Below, piece by piece: positions 54,630 to 63,786 of a stretch of DNA of 64,000 nucleotides; within the stretch, counting starts at the first letter, position 1; every line of letters begins with the position of its first letter. Source of the DNA: Pseudarthrobacter sp. ATCC 49987 (lineage in GTDB: Bacteria > Actinomycetota > Actinomycetes > Actinomycetales > Micrococcaceae); the NCBI RefSeq assembly GCF_009928425.1, contig NZ_JAABNS010000001.1:1922001-1986000 (forward strand), given 5' to 3'. A model generated the notes under the pieces. That model had not been told where the DNA came from, ran no database searches, and saw only the letters and a list, made by a program, of their open reading frames with translations. The translations under genes and the position numbers were made by a program.

Positions 54630-55108
54630 GTTTCCTCCATAGGGATTGCTGGGATGCCCAGCGGTGGCAGCGCACAAACCTGCAGAGCCGGCCCCACGTC
54701 AAGGGCGCTGTTGTCGCGTCCCCACGAGACCATGACAGAAACGCCAACGGGCAGGCCGCCCAGCCCAACCGGCCAAGCGGCCACAGGAGAGGCGACGTCC
54801 CCCATCGCAAAAGATAGGGTCATGGGATCCTCTTGGACCAAGTGCTGACCAGTCATAATCGTCGCGGCGGCGGAGAGCCGTGAGAACGGCCGTTGGTTCC
54901 AGCACCGCGTCCCCGTGGATCCGGGCCCCGTGATTAATGGATTCAGGACGTCCGTCGGCTTCGGGCGCCACGCTATTGCGCGTGGCGCCCGGACCAGGCC
55001 TGCTTCCAGCAGATCAACGGTGGGAAGGGCACCGGAATGCAACTGCGCTGCGGCGTCCATGACGCTCAGATCTTCAGGGCAGGTGCCGTCAATTCCAAAG
55101 CTTTGCAT
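54617..55108 (-). pseudogene. amidase remnant (N- and C-terminal ends only)
   Basis: The minus strand reads an amidase start (DLSVMDAAAQLHSGALPTVD, LLEAGL) and then, after nonsense sequence, a plausible amidase end: AWPVGLGGLPVGVSVMVSWG and RDNSALDVGPALQVCALPPL. The signature with the catalytic serines is missing, so a large internal part was lost. It is immediately upstream of livH, hinting that two amidases once flanked the transporter. Frame continuity is partly accidental. Confidence 0.6.
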
Positions 55109-55172
55109 GCAGACATGCTGGCAACGAATGGTTCAGTGCGACGGCAAGTGAGACGATCCCGCCGCAAAAATC

Positions 55173-55754
55173 TCACTTTGAACGCTTGAGACACATTTCG
55201 GAGACCAAAGACTCGGCGTCCACGGCCGGTGCGCAGATACCGGCTGTCAGCATCGTCATCATCTGAATACGGCGCGTACGATCCCGGATGGCGCCGGCCA
55301 ATTCCACGGCGTCCCGGGGATCTGCGGCGCGGCGTAGCATGCCTTCCCGCTGGGCCTGTATCCATAGAGCGGCGAACTCGGGCTCAAATGCTTCGCGGAT
55401 CGGGTGGATGGCGCGGGGTGCGCGGCCCACCGTGAGTCCGGCGGCGGTAATAAACCTGTCATCTGCCGTCGTCATGCGGGTGAACGCCTCGAGGATGGCC
55501 AGCACGTTCTGGAGAGGCGTGTACCCGGGCCGGACTCCGCGGCGGGCGTAATCTTCCATGCGAGACCAGCGGACAACAGATACCTCGTCAATGAGCATCT
55601 CCTTAGTGGAGAAGTGTCGGTGGAGCGTGGCGGTCCCCACCCCGGCGACAGAGGCGATCTCGCGGATCCCCACGTCGGTGCTGCCCCTATGCCCTATCAC
55701 GTCCCGGGCGGCCCGAACCAACTGCATCCTGTTGTGGTAAACATCGGTACGCAT
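55173..55754 (-). CDS. TetR-family transcriptional regulator
   Basis: A 193-residue regulator. The N-terminal helix-turn-helix (MQLVRAARDVIGHRGSTDVG, IREIASVAGVGTATLHRHFS, TKEMLIDEV) is clear. The ligand domain has AILEAFTRMTTADDRFITAA and a central REAFEPEFAALWIQA. It is transcribed in the same direction as the importer and lies upstream of it, so it is the likely controller of the amide uptake genes. No palindromic operator was recognised between 55109 and 55172. The gap 55755-56019 has no convincing gene. Confidence 0.88.
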   Translation of the reverse strand: MRTDVYHNRMQLVRAARDVIGHRGSTDVGIREIASVAGVGTATLHRHFSTKEMLIDEVSVVRWSRMEDYARRGVRPGYTPLQNVLAILEAFTRMTTADDRFITAAGLTVGRAPRAIHPIREAFEPEFAALWIQAQREGMLRRAADPRDAVELAGAIRDRTRRIQMMTMLTAGICAPAVDAESLVSEMCLKRSK

Positions 55755-56215
55755 ATGACAGTCCCTGCGAGCAGAGGTCGGCGCCCGTCTCCGGGGGCCA
55801 CCCGTAGTTGATGTGTGGAGGATCGTTAATATACCGGAAGGTGTGGTGCAGCTCTCATTTTGGCTTCAAGGAAGATCCACGCAAGCGTCATCTTCGGAAA
55901 TCGACTTCGCGGAATGCTCGAAGACTATGGCGCTGCTTCTACTGCTCCTTGCCTCGGCGCTGCCTCCATCCATAATTTCCAGATCAGATGACACCTGGAA
56001 AATCGATCAGGCACTCGGGTGTTAGCGGCCATGAAAAACTGCCCGAAGGCGGCCACGAAAGTGCCCGCTGACGGCCAGTAGAACTGCCTGACGGTGGCCA
56101 TGAGATCTGCCCACTTCCTTACTGAACCGACCGCGTCTTAAGCGGTGGGGGCCTCTCCCTGGGGTTTGATGACGGTGTCTAAGCGCACCAAAAGCGAACC
56201 AGGAAGAGGCCCTGT

Positions 56216-57759
56216 ATGAAGTCTGACGGAGAAATCATGGAAATTCTTGCTGCCTACGATCTGACCGGATCGTTGCGCGCCACCGCGGAGCTCACGGGCT
56301 GCTCGCACCACACTGTTGCCAAACATGTTCAGGCCAGGGATGCTGGCCGGCCGATCGGGGAACCTGCGGCCCGGGGCCGGGTCACGGACGCGTACCTGCC
56401 CAAGATCGAGGAATGGATCGAAGGATCCAAGGGCCGGATCCGCGCGGACAAAGCCCACGAAAAGCTCCTTGCCCTGGGCTATACGGGTTCGGAACGCTCC
56501 ACCCGCCGCGCGATCGCGCAGGTCAAGGCGGCGTGGCGGCTGGGCCACACCCGCGTGCACCGGCCCTGGGTCACCGAGCCGGGGATGTGGCTGCAGTACG
56601 ACTTCGGCGACGGGCCCCGGATCGGCGGGGTGAAGACCATCCTGTTCGTGGCGTGGCTGGCGTTCTCCCGGTTCCGGATCGTGATCCCGCTCAAAGACCG
56701 GACCGCGCCGAGCGTGTTCGCTGCTTTGGACCGGTGCTTCCGGATCCTGGGCGGGGCACCAACGTATGTGCTGACGGATAACGAGAAGACCGTCACCACC
56801 GCCCATGTCGCCGGGGTCCCGATCAGGAACCAGCAGACCCTGGACTTCGCCCGGCACTACGGTGTCACCGTACTGACCTGCCAGCCGGCGGACCCTGCCA
56901 CCAAGGGCGGGGTCGAAGCGTCCGTGAAACTCGCCAAGGCCGACATCGTGCCAAAGGACACCAACCTCCGCGACGAGTACGGCACCTTCGCCGAACTCGA
57001 AGCTGCCTGCGAGGCGTTCATGGACGAGGTGAACAACCGTGAACACAGGATGACCCGGCGCAAACCGGCGGCCATGCTCGCCGAGGAAGCCCCCAGGCTG
57101 CACCGGATCCCCGATACCGCCCACACCGTCGCGTTCGGGCTGGCCCGCACCGTCCCGGAGAATACCCCGATGGTCACCTTCGAGAACGCCCAATACTCCG
57201 TCCCGTGCACCTGCTTGGGGCCCGGGTGTTCGTGCGCACCCACGGGACCGGACCCGGCGAGCAGGTCATCATCGTCCACGCCGGCACCGCCGGCCCGGTC
57301 GAAGTCGCCCGCCACGACCGGGCACGGCCCGGCAGCCCCGCCATCAACGATGAGCACTTTCCCGGAACCAGGACCCGGATCCCCGGCGACTACGAGGTCA
57401 GGGCCCGCAGCGCGGATGAAGCCGCGTTCCTGGCCATCGGCGAGGGCGCCAGGAGCTGGCTGGTCGAGGCCGCCGCGGCCGGAACCGCACGGATGAACGT
57501 GAAGATGGCCGAAGCCGTCACCCTGGCCAAAATCGCCGGCAACGACCAGGTGGACCGGGCCCTGGGCGACGCCGCCCTGCACGGCCGCTTCGCGCACCCT
57601 GACCTCGCCTCGATCCTGAACGCCAACATCCGCCGCACCACCACGCACGCCGCGAACGAAGCCACCTCGCTGACCCAGGGAACCGGCGCGTGGGCCGCGA
57701 TCGGCAACCCCGCCCTGAACACTCCGTCCAACAGCACCTCACGGGAGGTGGCTCGATGA
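56216..57759 (+). pseudogene. istA: IstA transposase, frameshifted
   Basis: A DDE transposase. N-terminal helix-turn-helix LTGSLRATAELTGCSHHTVA; catalytic Asp in LQYDFGDGPRIGG, Asp in YVLTDNEKTVTTA and Glu in GGVEASVKLAKADI. The frame breaks at 57201-57206 after FENAQYSVP: one extra G (CCCGGTG instead of CCCGTG) would continue as VHLLGARVFVRTHG to the stop at 57759. The catalytic core is intact before the break. A one-base sequencing error is possible, so activity cannot be excluded. Its stop overlaps istB. Confidence 0.85.
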
Positions 57760-58544
57760 GCCCCGTCACGACGGCCAACACCGGAGCCCCGCCGCTGCCG
57801 CCGGACCTGGAGGCCCTGATGCGGTCCCTGAAAATGCCCCACGCCCGGGCGCTGGCCCCGGAACTGATCGCGACCGCCCGAGCGCAGCGCTGGGAACCGG
57901 CCGAGGTGATCAAAGCACTCTTCCCCGAGGAAGCCGCCGGCCGGGCCCGGTCCATGCTCGCCTCCCGCCGCAAGGCCGCAGGCTTCCCGACCGGGAAAAC
58001 CTTCGATGCCTGGGACCCGGCAGCATCCTCCATCCCGGCCCCGACCCAGCAGGCGCTGCGGACCCTGGAATGGATCAACCGGCGGGAGAACCTGGTCGTC
58101 TGCGGGCCCTCCGGGACCGGGAAGACGTTCTTCCTCGAAGCCCTCGGCCAGCAAGCGGTGGAAGCCGGGATGCGGGTGGCGTGGTTCAGGCTCGAGGACC
58201 TCGGCGTCCTGATCCGCGCGCACCGCACCGATGACAGCGTCACCCGCGCCGTCGCCCGGATCCTGCGCGCCGAGCTCGTGGTGATCGATGACATCGGCCT
58301 GTTGCCGGTGGCCACGGACGCCGCCGAAGGCCTCTACCGGGTCGTGGACGCCGCCTACGAAAAACGGTCCGTCGCGATCAGCTCCAACCTCCACCCCGCC
58401 GGCTTCGATGAGCTCATGCCCAAAACCCTCGCCACCGCCACCGTTGACCGGCTGCTGCACCACGCCCACGTCTGCCAGACCAGCGGCGATTCCGTCCGCC
58501 TCACCCAGGCCCTCGCCGGAAAAGGAGTAACCCGACTGAACTGA
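57756..58544 (+). CDS. istB: IstB transposition helper ATPase
   Basis: A 262-residue AAA+ ATPase that assists IstA. Walker A is CGPSGTGKTFFLEAL, Walker B is LVVIDDIGLLPV, and the arginine-containing end is VDRLLHHAHVCQTSGDSVRL. ATG 57756 overlaps the istA stop (ATGA). It is full length and in one frame. Confidence 0.92.
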   Translation: MSPVTTANTGAPPLPPDLEALMRSLKMPHARALAPELIATARAQRWEPAEVIKALFPEEAAGRARSMLASRRKAAGFPTGKTFDAWDPAASSIPAPTQQALRTLEWINRRENLVVCGPSGTGKTFFLEALGQQAVEAGMRVAWFRLEDLGVLIRAHRTDDSVTRAVARILRAELVVIDDIGLLPVATDAAEGLYRVVDAAYEKRSVAISSNLHPAGFDELMPKTLATATVDRLLHHAHVCQTSGDSVRLTQALAGKGVTRLN

Positions 58545-58817
58545 CCAAACCAAACGATGGCCAACCCCGCCGAACCAATCAGTGGGCAGATCTGTTGGCC
58601 ATCAACGGGCACTTTTACTGGCCACCAGCGGGCACATCAACTGGCCGCCCGTGGGCAGAAACTACTGGCCATTGACACTCGGGCAGCTTGGTCCCTCTCC
58701 AATAGGCGTCGAGGCACACCGAACACGTAACAGGCTTTGGGAAAGATTTTCGGTTTTGGATCGTGGCCCGAGCCTGTGGATCCGGCTGAGGCCTATACCC
58801 CACTAGAATCCTGGGTC

Positions 58818-58955
58818 ATGGATACCGTGACCCTGATGAGGCACTGAACGAACCTGAGGATGGCGGGCGGACACCCGCGGACGATGACTCCGGAGCAGAC
58901 ACCTCCGCTGCGGAGCAGCTGATATCCGGAGCGCTACGGTATCTCGAAAACTGAT
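58818..58955 (+). pseudogene. C-terminal remnant, acidic, unknown family
   Basis: A plus-strand frame reads GYRDPDEALNEPEDGGRTPA and then SAAEQLISGALRYLEN and a stop. It looks like an acidic protein tail with no start or upstream domain. The function is unknown. It lies just after the IS21 element. Confidence 0.3.
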
Positions 58956-59014
58956 CATGCGATCGAGAGGATGTCACCGATCTGCCAACAACGTACTTCG
59001 AGCAGATCCATCGG

Positions 59015-59213
59015 ATGGCGTCCGCCAGAGTCATGAGCAACATGAGCCGCAGAACCGTTCGGATCGGCCTTGGCCTAACGCAACGAAGATCACTCCCGCA
59101 TTATCAGCGCACTCGACGCCGGCGATGCCGAGACCGCCAAGGCAGAGATGGAAAAACACATCCTGAATACCGCGACGATCATCCACCATGCCAGGACGGC
59201 AGCGGTCTCCTAA
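59015..59213 (+). pseudogene. GntR-family (FCD-domain) regulator remnant
   Basis: The frame ending at 59213 reads DHSRIISALDAGDAETAKAE and then MEKHILNTATIIHHARTA, typical of the last helix pair of FCD (FadR-type) ligand domains. Upstream, MASARVMSNMSRRTVR in a different frame may be an earlier part. The DNA-binding domain is absent. It is followed at 59214-59229 by a perfect palindrome, CTAGTGGATCCACTAG. From 59230 to 59747 I recognise no gene. Confidence 0.5.
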
Positions 59214-59747
59214 CTAGTGGATCCACTAGGTTGGGCTCTCCCGCAGTCTTCCGCTTCGAAGGTCCAACCAACGGGCGATGGCCGTCGAACGGCGATCCTG
59301 CTGGCTGCGACACCAATATCGAGCGCGGGTAACGACACATAGCAACGAGACGCTTCCTCCAGTGCCGGCGATAGTGTTAACGCCAACGGAAAAAAGGGCC
59401 ACCGACCATGATGGAAGGTGATCAATTTGGGTGATTGGGCGGAGATACGCCACCTGTTTTCGACGGGCAGGCACTCGAAGCGTGCGAGTCGTCGGTGGTC
59501 CTGATTCAAGCCGTCACCGACACGCCCCTCACTTCGAGATAGGCATCCGGAACCGCGCTCCCGATGTGCCAGGCTCGGGTTTTGCTTTGCTTTGCCCATC
59601 GCTACTGCAACATTCAGTTCCTTGGCACCCACGAGCTAGTCTGACTTCGTCGAGTGTCCGCCCCACTACCTGAAGGCGCGGAAGCTCCGAGGCCAACCAC
59701 TATTCACAAATCGCTGAGGTCTGATGACTTTGTAGGATCTGCAAGTG

Positions 59748-61196
59748 TCAGACGGCAGTGGTGGGGCTCAGGACGCTGCTTCTGCTGACAACCGTGACGG
59801 ATTTTGACCCCCTCGTGAGGGCCACATATAGCTCTTGAGCGTTGCATTTGTCGGCATCGAGCAAGATCGCATGGTCGTATTCGAGCCCCTTCACGAGTAG
59901 TGGTCGCGATAGGACTCGCCGGGCTGGGCGTCGACCGCGAGCTCTGGCCCCGTTGCGGACCTGCATCAGGGCACGCGTAACGGAGAGCTCGGCATCTAGG
60001 GCGGCGAACTGAAGGGCGTGAATGACTTCACTCCACGCTTCCCGACAGTAGATCTTGACGTTCGGAAGACCCATAATCGCATCCAGAGCCGCGTGGACAG
60101 AACGCGGTGTCGGTCCCGAGAGCAGGCGGTTAATGGCAGCGTAGGTCTTCTGCCGATCCGTTGTTCGAGTCACGATGGCCTTGCCTGTGGCCAGACGTCG
60201 TCTTTTCGTCGAGTCGAGGTGCGTCGCAATCCCCGTTGCGCAATTCACTGCGAACTCCACTGCGCCCGCTGCAACCTCGGGTGCAGTACCGCTGTCGACG
60301 AGTTGGCAAAACTTCTCGGTGACGCTCGAATCCAGCGCCTCCATGACCGAGTAGGACCCGTTGAGTTGCTGCGCAGGGCTCAGGATGTCGTGGCGAAATT
60401 GCCCGAGAGCTACTGTGGAGCCTTCCTGCGGCGATCTGAAACATGCTGCGGCTTGTTCTCTGACTTTGAACTGTCCCTCGCTGGGCATTCTCCTCCACTG
60501 AATGGGAGAGCCTGCCAGGTCAATCGGATTCCCGTCGGCGAGAGTTTTCCTGATGGAGAGCAGCCAATTTCCCAGTCTTGGATTGTGGTCATGCCACCTC
60601 CATGGGTATGAAGCAATCGATACTTCCGGAAAACAATCGAGGACGTCGTTTTTCCAGTCGACCGGCTGCTGTCCCCCGAAATTGAACAGCCCCTGGAGAG
60701 GGTCCCCCAGGACCAGCGTCGGCAGCACCCCCGTGAACCCGGCAACCAGCCGATGCTGATCAATCAGGCAGTCTTGGTACTCGTCGACGATGATGAGGTC
60801 GTAGCTGACCGTGAGCATGCGCCGGACAATTTCGCTATCAACCGCACGTGTGGCTGCGATGTGATAGGCCTGCGCATAGGTCCAATCCGGGTCGGAAGGA
60901 ACGGCAAGTCCGGCAAGCAGAGGAAAGTGCTGAATGAGGTCAAAGCACCACGCATCTATTGTGCGGACGCTGAAGTGCTCCTTGGAAACCGAAAACTTAG
61001 CCATCCGGCGTCGAAGTGCATCGACGCCGGCGTGTGTGTGCGTTAGAACAAGGACGTTGCCGCCCCCGGCCGCCACCTCAGCTACGACTGCTGCAACCAG
61101 TTCTGTTTTCCCGGTTCCTGCCGGCAGCGTGATTGAACCTGGTAGCGCGCCCAGGATCCGAATCGCGGCAGCGTTGAGGGCAGCGCCCTCAGTCAT
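59748..61196 (-). CDS. GajB-like UvrD/Rep-family helicase (Gabija-type defence)
   Basis: A 482-residue superfamily 1 helicase. Motifs in order: I LPAGTGKTELVAAVV, Ia VLTHTHAGVDALRRR, II IIVDEYQDCLIDQHRL, III LVLGDPLQGLFNFGG, V LLVKGLEYDHAILLDADKCN and VI LYVALTRGSKSVTVV. The size and place after an OLD-type nuclease match GajB of Gabija antiphage systems (about 490 residues). ATG 61196 overlaps the gajA stop by 8 bases. The helicase appears intact even though its partner is broken. No other defence gene is visible near. Confidence 0.85.
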   Translation of the reverse strand: MTEGAALNAAAIRILGALPGSITLPAGTGKTELVAAVVAEVAAGGGNVLVLTHTHAGVDALRRRMAKFSVSKEHFSVRTIDAWCFDLIQHFPLLAGLAVPSDPDWTYAQAYHIAATRAVDSEIVRRMLTVSYDLIIVDEYQDCLIDQHRLVAGFTGVLPTLVLGDPLQGLFNFGGQQPVDWKNDVLDCFPEVSIASYPWRWHDHNPRLGNWLLSIRKTLADGNPIDLAGSPIQWRRMPSEGQFKVREQAAACFRSPQEGSTVALGQFRHDILSPAQQLNGSYSVMEALDSSVTEKFCQLVDSGTAPEVAAGAVEFAVNCATGIATHLDSTKRRRLATGKAIVTRTTDRQKTYAAINRLLSGPTPRSVHAALDAIMGLPNVKIYCREAWSEVIHALQFAALDAELSVTRALMQVRNGARARGRRPARRVLSRPLLVKGLEYDHAILLDADKCNAQELYVALTRGSKSVTVVSRSSVLSPTTAV

Positions 61197-62890
61197 CCGA
61201 TTTCCCTTCCACATCGGCGTCCTGCACATCGTCGAAAACGAACTGGAATATGCTCTCGATGGTGCTGCCCAAGAAATCGTCCTCGATGCTGGCCCAATGA
61301 TTCGTCAGGAGATCCACCAATACTTCCCCGCCATCCACGTTCTTGAACCACGGGTTCTTCTTGCCCTTGGACGCCAGCCCAATCGCGCTTCGGATTTCCT
61401 GGGACGATTTGCCGCAGGATGCTTCCCATTCAGCCGGATCTGTCCCCTCAAGTTTGGGTACCGAGAGTTTCGCAGCGACGGCCGAGCAGACCGCCTCTTC
61501 GCTCATCAGTTCTGCGGCCCGATCCACCATTTCCCGCAAACCTGCCGCGTTGAGGCCGTGGACGAGTTCGTCTTCAAGAGCTCGGCCATTCTGCCATCGA
61601 GCGACAATCACGCCGGCGGCCTGCGCGGCCGCAACGTTCGGCGCTACCTTAGGATCGTCGTTGTCCATGAGGACGAGGGACGGGTACCCCAGGTTGCTAA
61701 ACAATCGCGCCCTGTCTGGGGCGTCGTTACCACCCCTGCCATCGACGATAGCTAGCCCCAAGGACACACTGCTGGAGTGCCCTTTTGTGAGGCGTACGGC
61801 GTCACGGTGTCGAAACAATCCGCGAAGCAGGCCCACCTCTGTAGCACCCTCGCCGACGACTACCTTTCGCGACAGCAGAGCCGATGGTGCCGAGCGGAAC
61901 ACTCCCTGGGCGGTCTCGAGCTCCTCCGGGACCGGAAGAACGGTCGTTTTGCCATCGACAGACCGAACCACTGCCAGATCGTTGGTCTTAAGGCTTTCGA
62001 CCGCCATGGCGGAGTGTGTTGTGAACAGCACCTGGATGGATGCTGCGGTCGCCTTCTGCTGAAGCACATGCAACAGGTGTGCGAGACGATGTGGTTCGAG
62101 GCCATGCTCCACTTCATCAATGGCGATAATCGAACCCCCCTGTACGGAAGCCGCCTGGATGCCGAAACTGGTCAACCTCCTGGTCCCCAACCCGAACTGG
62201 GTAAGAGGGATAGGCCCGTCGTGCAACATCAGTGCATGGGCTGAAGACGCTGAGCTAGGCTCCAAACCGGGCCGTAGCTGAGCAAACGGGGCGCTCCCGA
62301 CCTCCCGACCTCCCGACCTCCCGAGAACTAGCCTGCGTCAAACCCGCGGCCACAAGGAGCGCCTCTGGTTGAGAGTCAAACACCGCCTTGCGAGCCAGCC
62401 GGTGAGCGTCCAGAATCACAGCAGCTCCTTGGCGAAGTTCAGTGAGACCGCTCAGGGCAGAAGTGCGCGTCCATCGAAGATGAATGTCTACTTGGTCATC
62501 GATCCGGAAGAAGCCCAGACGCTGCCGCTGGCTTGCGGTTACGGTGCGCGTTTCGTCGGTCCCGGGACGGATGACCTCCCAAATCGGTTCAAGGTCCTGT
62601 TCAACGGTCAACCGAATCACGAGGCAAGGTACCGCACCAGGAATTGGATCGTGTACCAATCTGCCATCCGGATAGATGCCTGACTGTTCTTTTCCGAGCT
62701 GGTTCTCCTGAACAAGGAAGTCAGGTAAATCGGTCACTGCTGCAGTGATGAGGATCGGCCGAACGGTGTTCCCACGGAAAAAGTCAGCGTCAGTAAAACG
62801 AAGCGTGTAGGTGGGTGACAGCACAGCTCCGACAGCATCGAGAATCGTAGTCTTCGTCGAATCACCGGGTCCGACCAATGCGAGGAGGGG
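61189..62890 (-). pseudogene. GajA-like OLD-family nuclease, interrupted (Gabija-type defence)
   Basis: About 565 codons of an ATPase-TOPRIM nuclease. P-loop LLALVGPGDSTKTTILDAV starts right at the edge of an IS3 element; the ATPase continues to SSREVG. The frame is then lost at an 8-bp tandem repeat (62294-62324). In the next frame come FGLGTRRLTSFGIQA, Walker B IIAIDEVEHGLEPHRL, LFTTHSAMAVESL and the TOPRIM parts VVVGEGATEVGLLRGLFRH and LVLMDNDDPKV, then the normal end. Removing one 8-bp unit restores a single frame. The first 35 or so residues are cut off by the insertion. Confidence 0.82.
62294..62324 (-). repeat. 8-bp tandem repeat inside gajA
   Basis: 3.9 copies of CCTCCCGA (plus strand). 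In the coding direction each unit is TCGGGAGG. With 3.9 units the two halves of gajA are in different frames. Deleting one unit, or adding two, joins them. The tract lies between the ATPase N-half and the ABC-signature half. Confidence 0.9.
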
Positions 62891-62919
62891 ACTGCCCCGG
62901 CTTTTGTTGACTCCGGGTC

Positions 62920-63786
62920 TTAGGCCGCTAAGAGCGCGGTCCGGTTGATTGTTTCATATTCGATCGGCGTGAGTTTTCCCAGCCGCCTTTGCCGTCGCCG
63001 GCGGTGGTACGTCCTTTCGATCCAGGTGGTGATCGCCAGACGGAGCTCCTGGCGTGTGAGCCATCTCTGGCGGTCCAGGACGTTTTTCTGCAGCAGCGAG
63101 AAGAACGACTCCATCGCGGCGTTGTCCGCGCACGCACCCACCCGGCCCATCGACCCTGCGAGCCCGTGGTGCCGGAGCGATTCGACGAAGCGGCGGGACC
63201 GAAACTGGGATCCCCGATCCGAATGCACCACCGTTCCGGCCGGGCGGCGTGAGCGCACCGCGTTCTCCAGCGCGGCCACCGCCAGCGAGGATTTCATCCG
63301 CGAGTCCATCGAGTACCCGACGATCCTCCCGGAATAGACGTCCTTCACCGCGCAGAGGTAGAGCTTCCCCTCGGCAGTGGGGTGTTCGGTGATGTCGGTC
63401 AGCCACAGCTCGTTCGGCGCCGCGGCGGTGAAGTCCCGCTCGACCAGGTCGTCGTGGACCGGTGGCCCCGGTTTCCGGTTCACGCCCCGCTTCTTGGAGA
63501 ACACGGACCAGATGCCGTGATCTCGGCACAATCGCTGGACCCTGTTCTCGCCGGCCGTAATGCCCTTCTCGGGGAGTTCGTCGGCGATGAAACGGTACCC
63601 GAAGGCCGGGTCGTCCTCGTGGATGTCCAGGGCGGCGTTGACCAGGTGCGCGTCCGCCCAGTCCCGGTCCGTCACCGGGCTGGCCCTCCACCGGTAATAG
63701 CCTTGCTTGCTGAACTTCAACACCCTGCAGGTCACCGCCACGGGAACACCGGCGGCGGCAAGATCCGTGACCAGCGGGTACATCAT
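62920..63786 (-). CDS. IS3-family transposase OrfB
   Basis: A 288-residue DDE integrase-type transposase. HTH_21 part CRVLKFSKQGYYRWRASP, catalytic Asp in NELWLTDITEHPTAEG, Asp in VVHSDRGSQFRSRRF and Glu in NAAMESFFSLLQKNV. The start at 63786 overlaps the orfA stop (ATGATG); in this family OrfAB may be made by a -1 shift at an A-rich site, here AAAATG. Confidence 0.92.
   Translation of the reverse strand: MMYPLVTDLAAAGVPVAVTCRVLKFSKQGYYRWRASPVTDRDWADAHLVNAALDIHEDDPAFGYRFIADELPEKGITAGENRVQRLCRDHGIWSVFSKKRGVNRKPGPPVHDDLVERDFTAAAPNELWLTDITEHPTAEGKLYLCAVKDVYSGRIVGYSMDSRMKSSLAVAALENAVRSRRPAGTVVHSDRGSQFRSRRFVESLRHHGLAGSMGRVGACADNAAMESFFSLLQKNVLDRQRWLTRQELRLAITTWIERTYHRRRRQRRLGKLTPIEYETINRTALLAA

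Larger units (their letters stand above)
56020..58677 (+). mobile_element. IS21-family insertion sequence, complete
   Basis: Left end TGTTAGCGGCCATGAAAAAC and right end complementary to TGTCAATGGCCAGTAGTTTC, each with several internal repeats of TGGCC(A) and GTGCCC/CTGCCC, as is usual for IS21. The direct duplication CTCGGG flanks it (56014-56019 and 58678-58683). It carries istA and istB. The target appears to be an otherwise gene-poor spacer after the tetR gene. The 6-bp duplication indicates insertion at this site and no later rearrangement. Confidence 0.93.

Noticed and set aside
59214..59229. Cloning-vector sequence (SpeI-BamHI-like string)
   Set aside because: The match is limited to a short palindrome, and no further polylinker or vector sequence flanks it.
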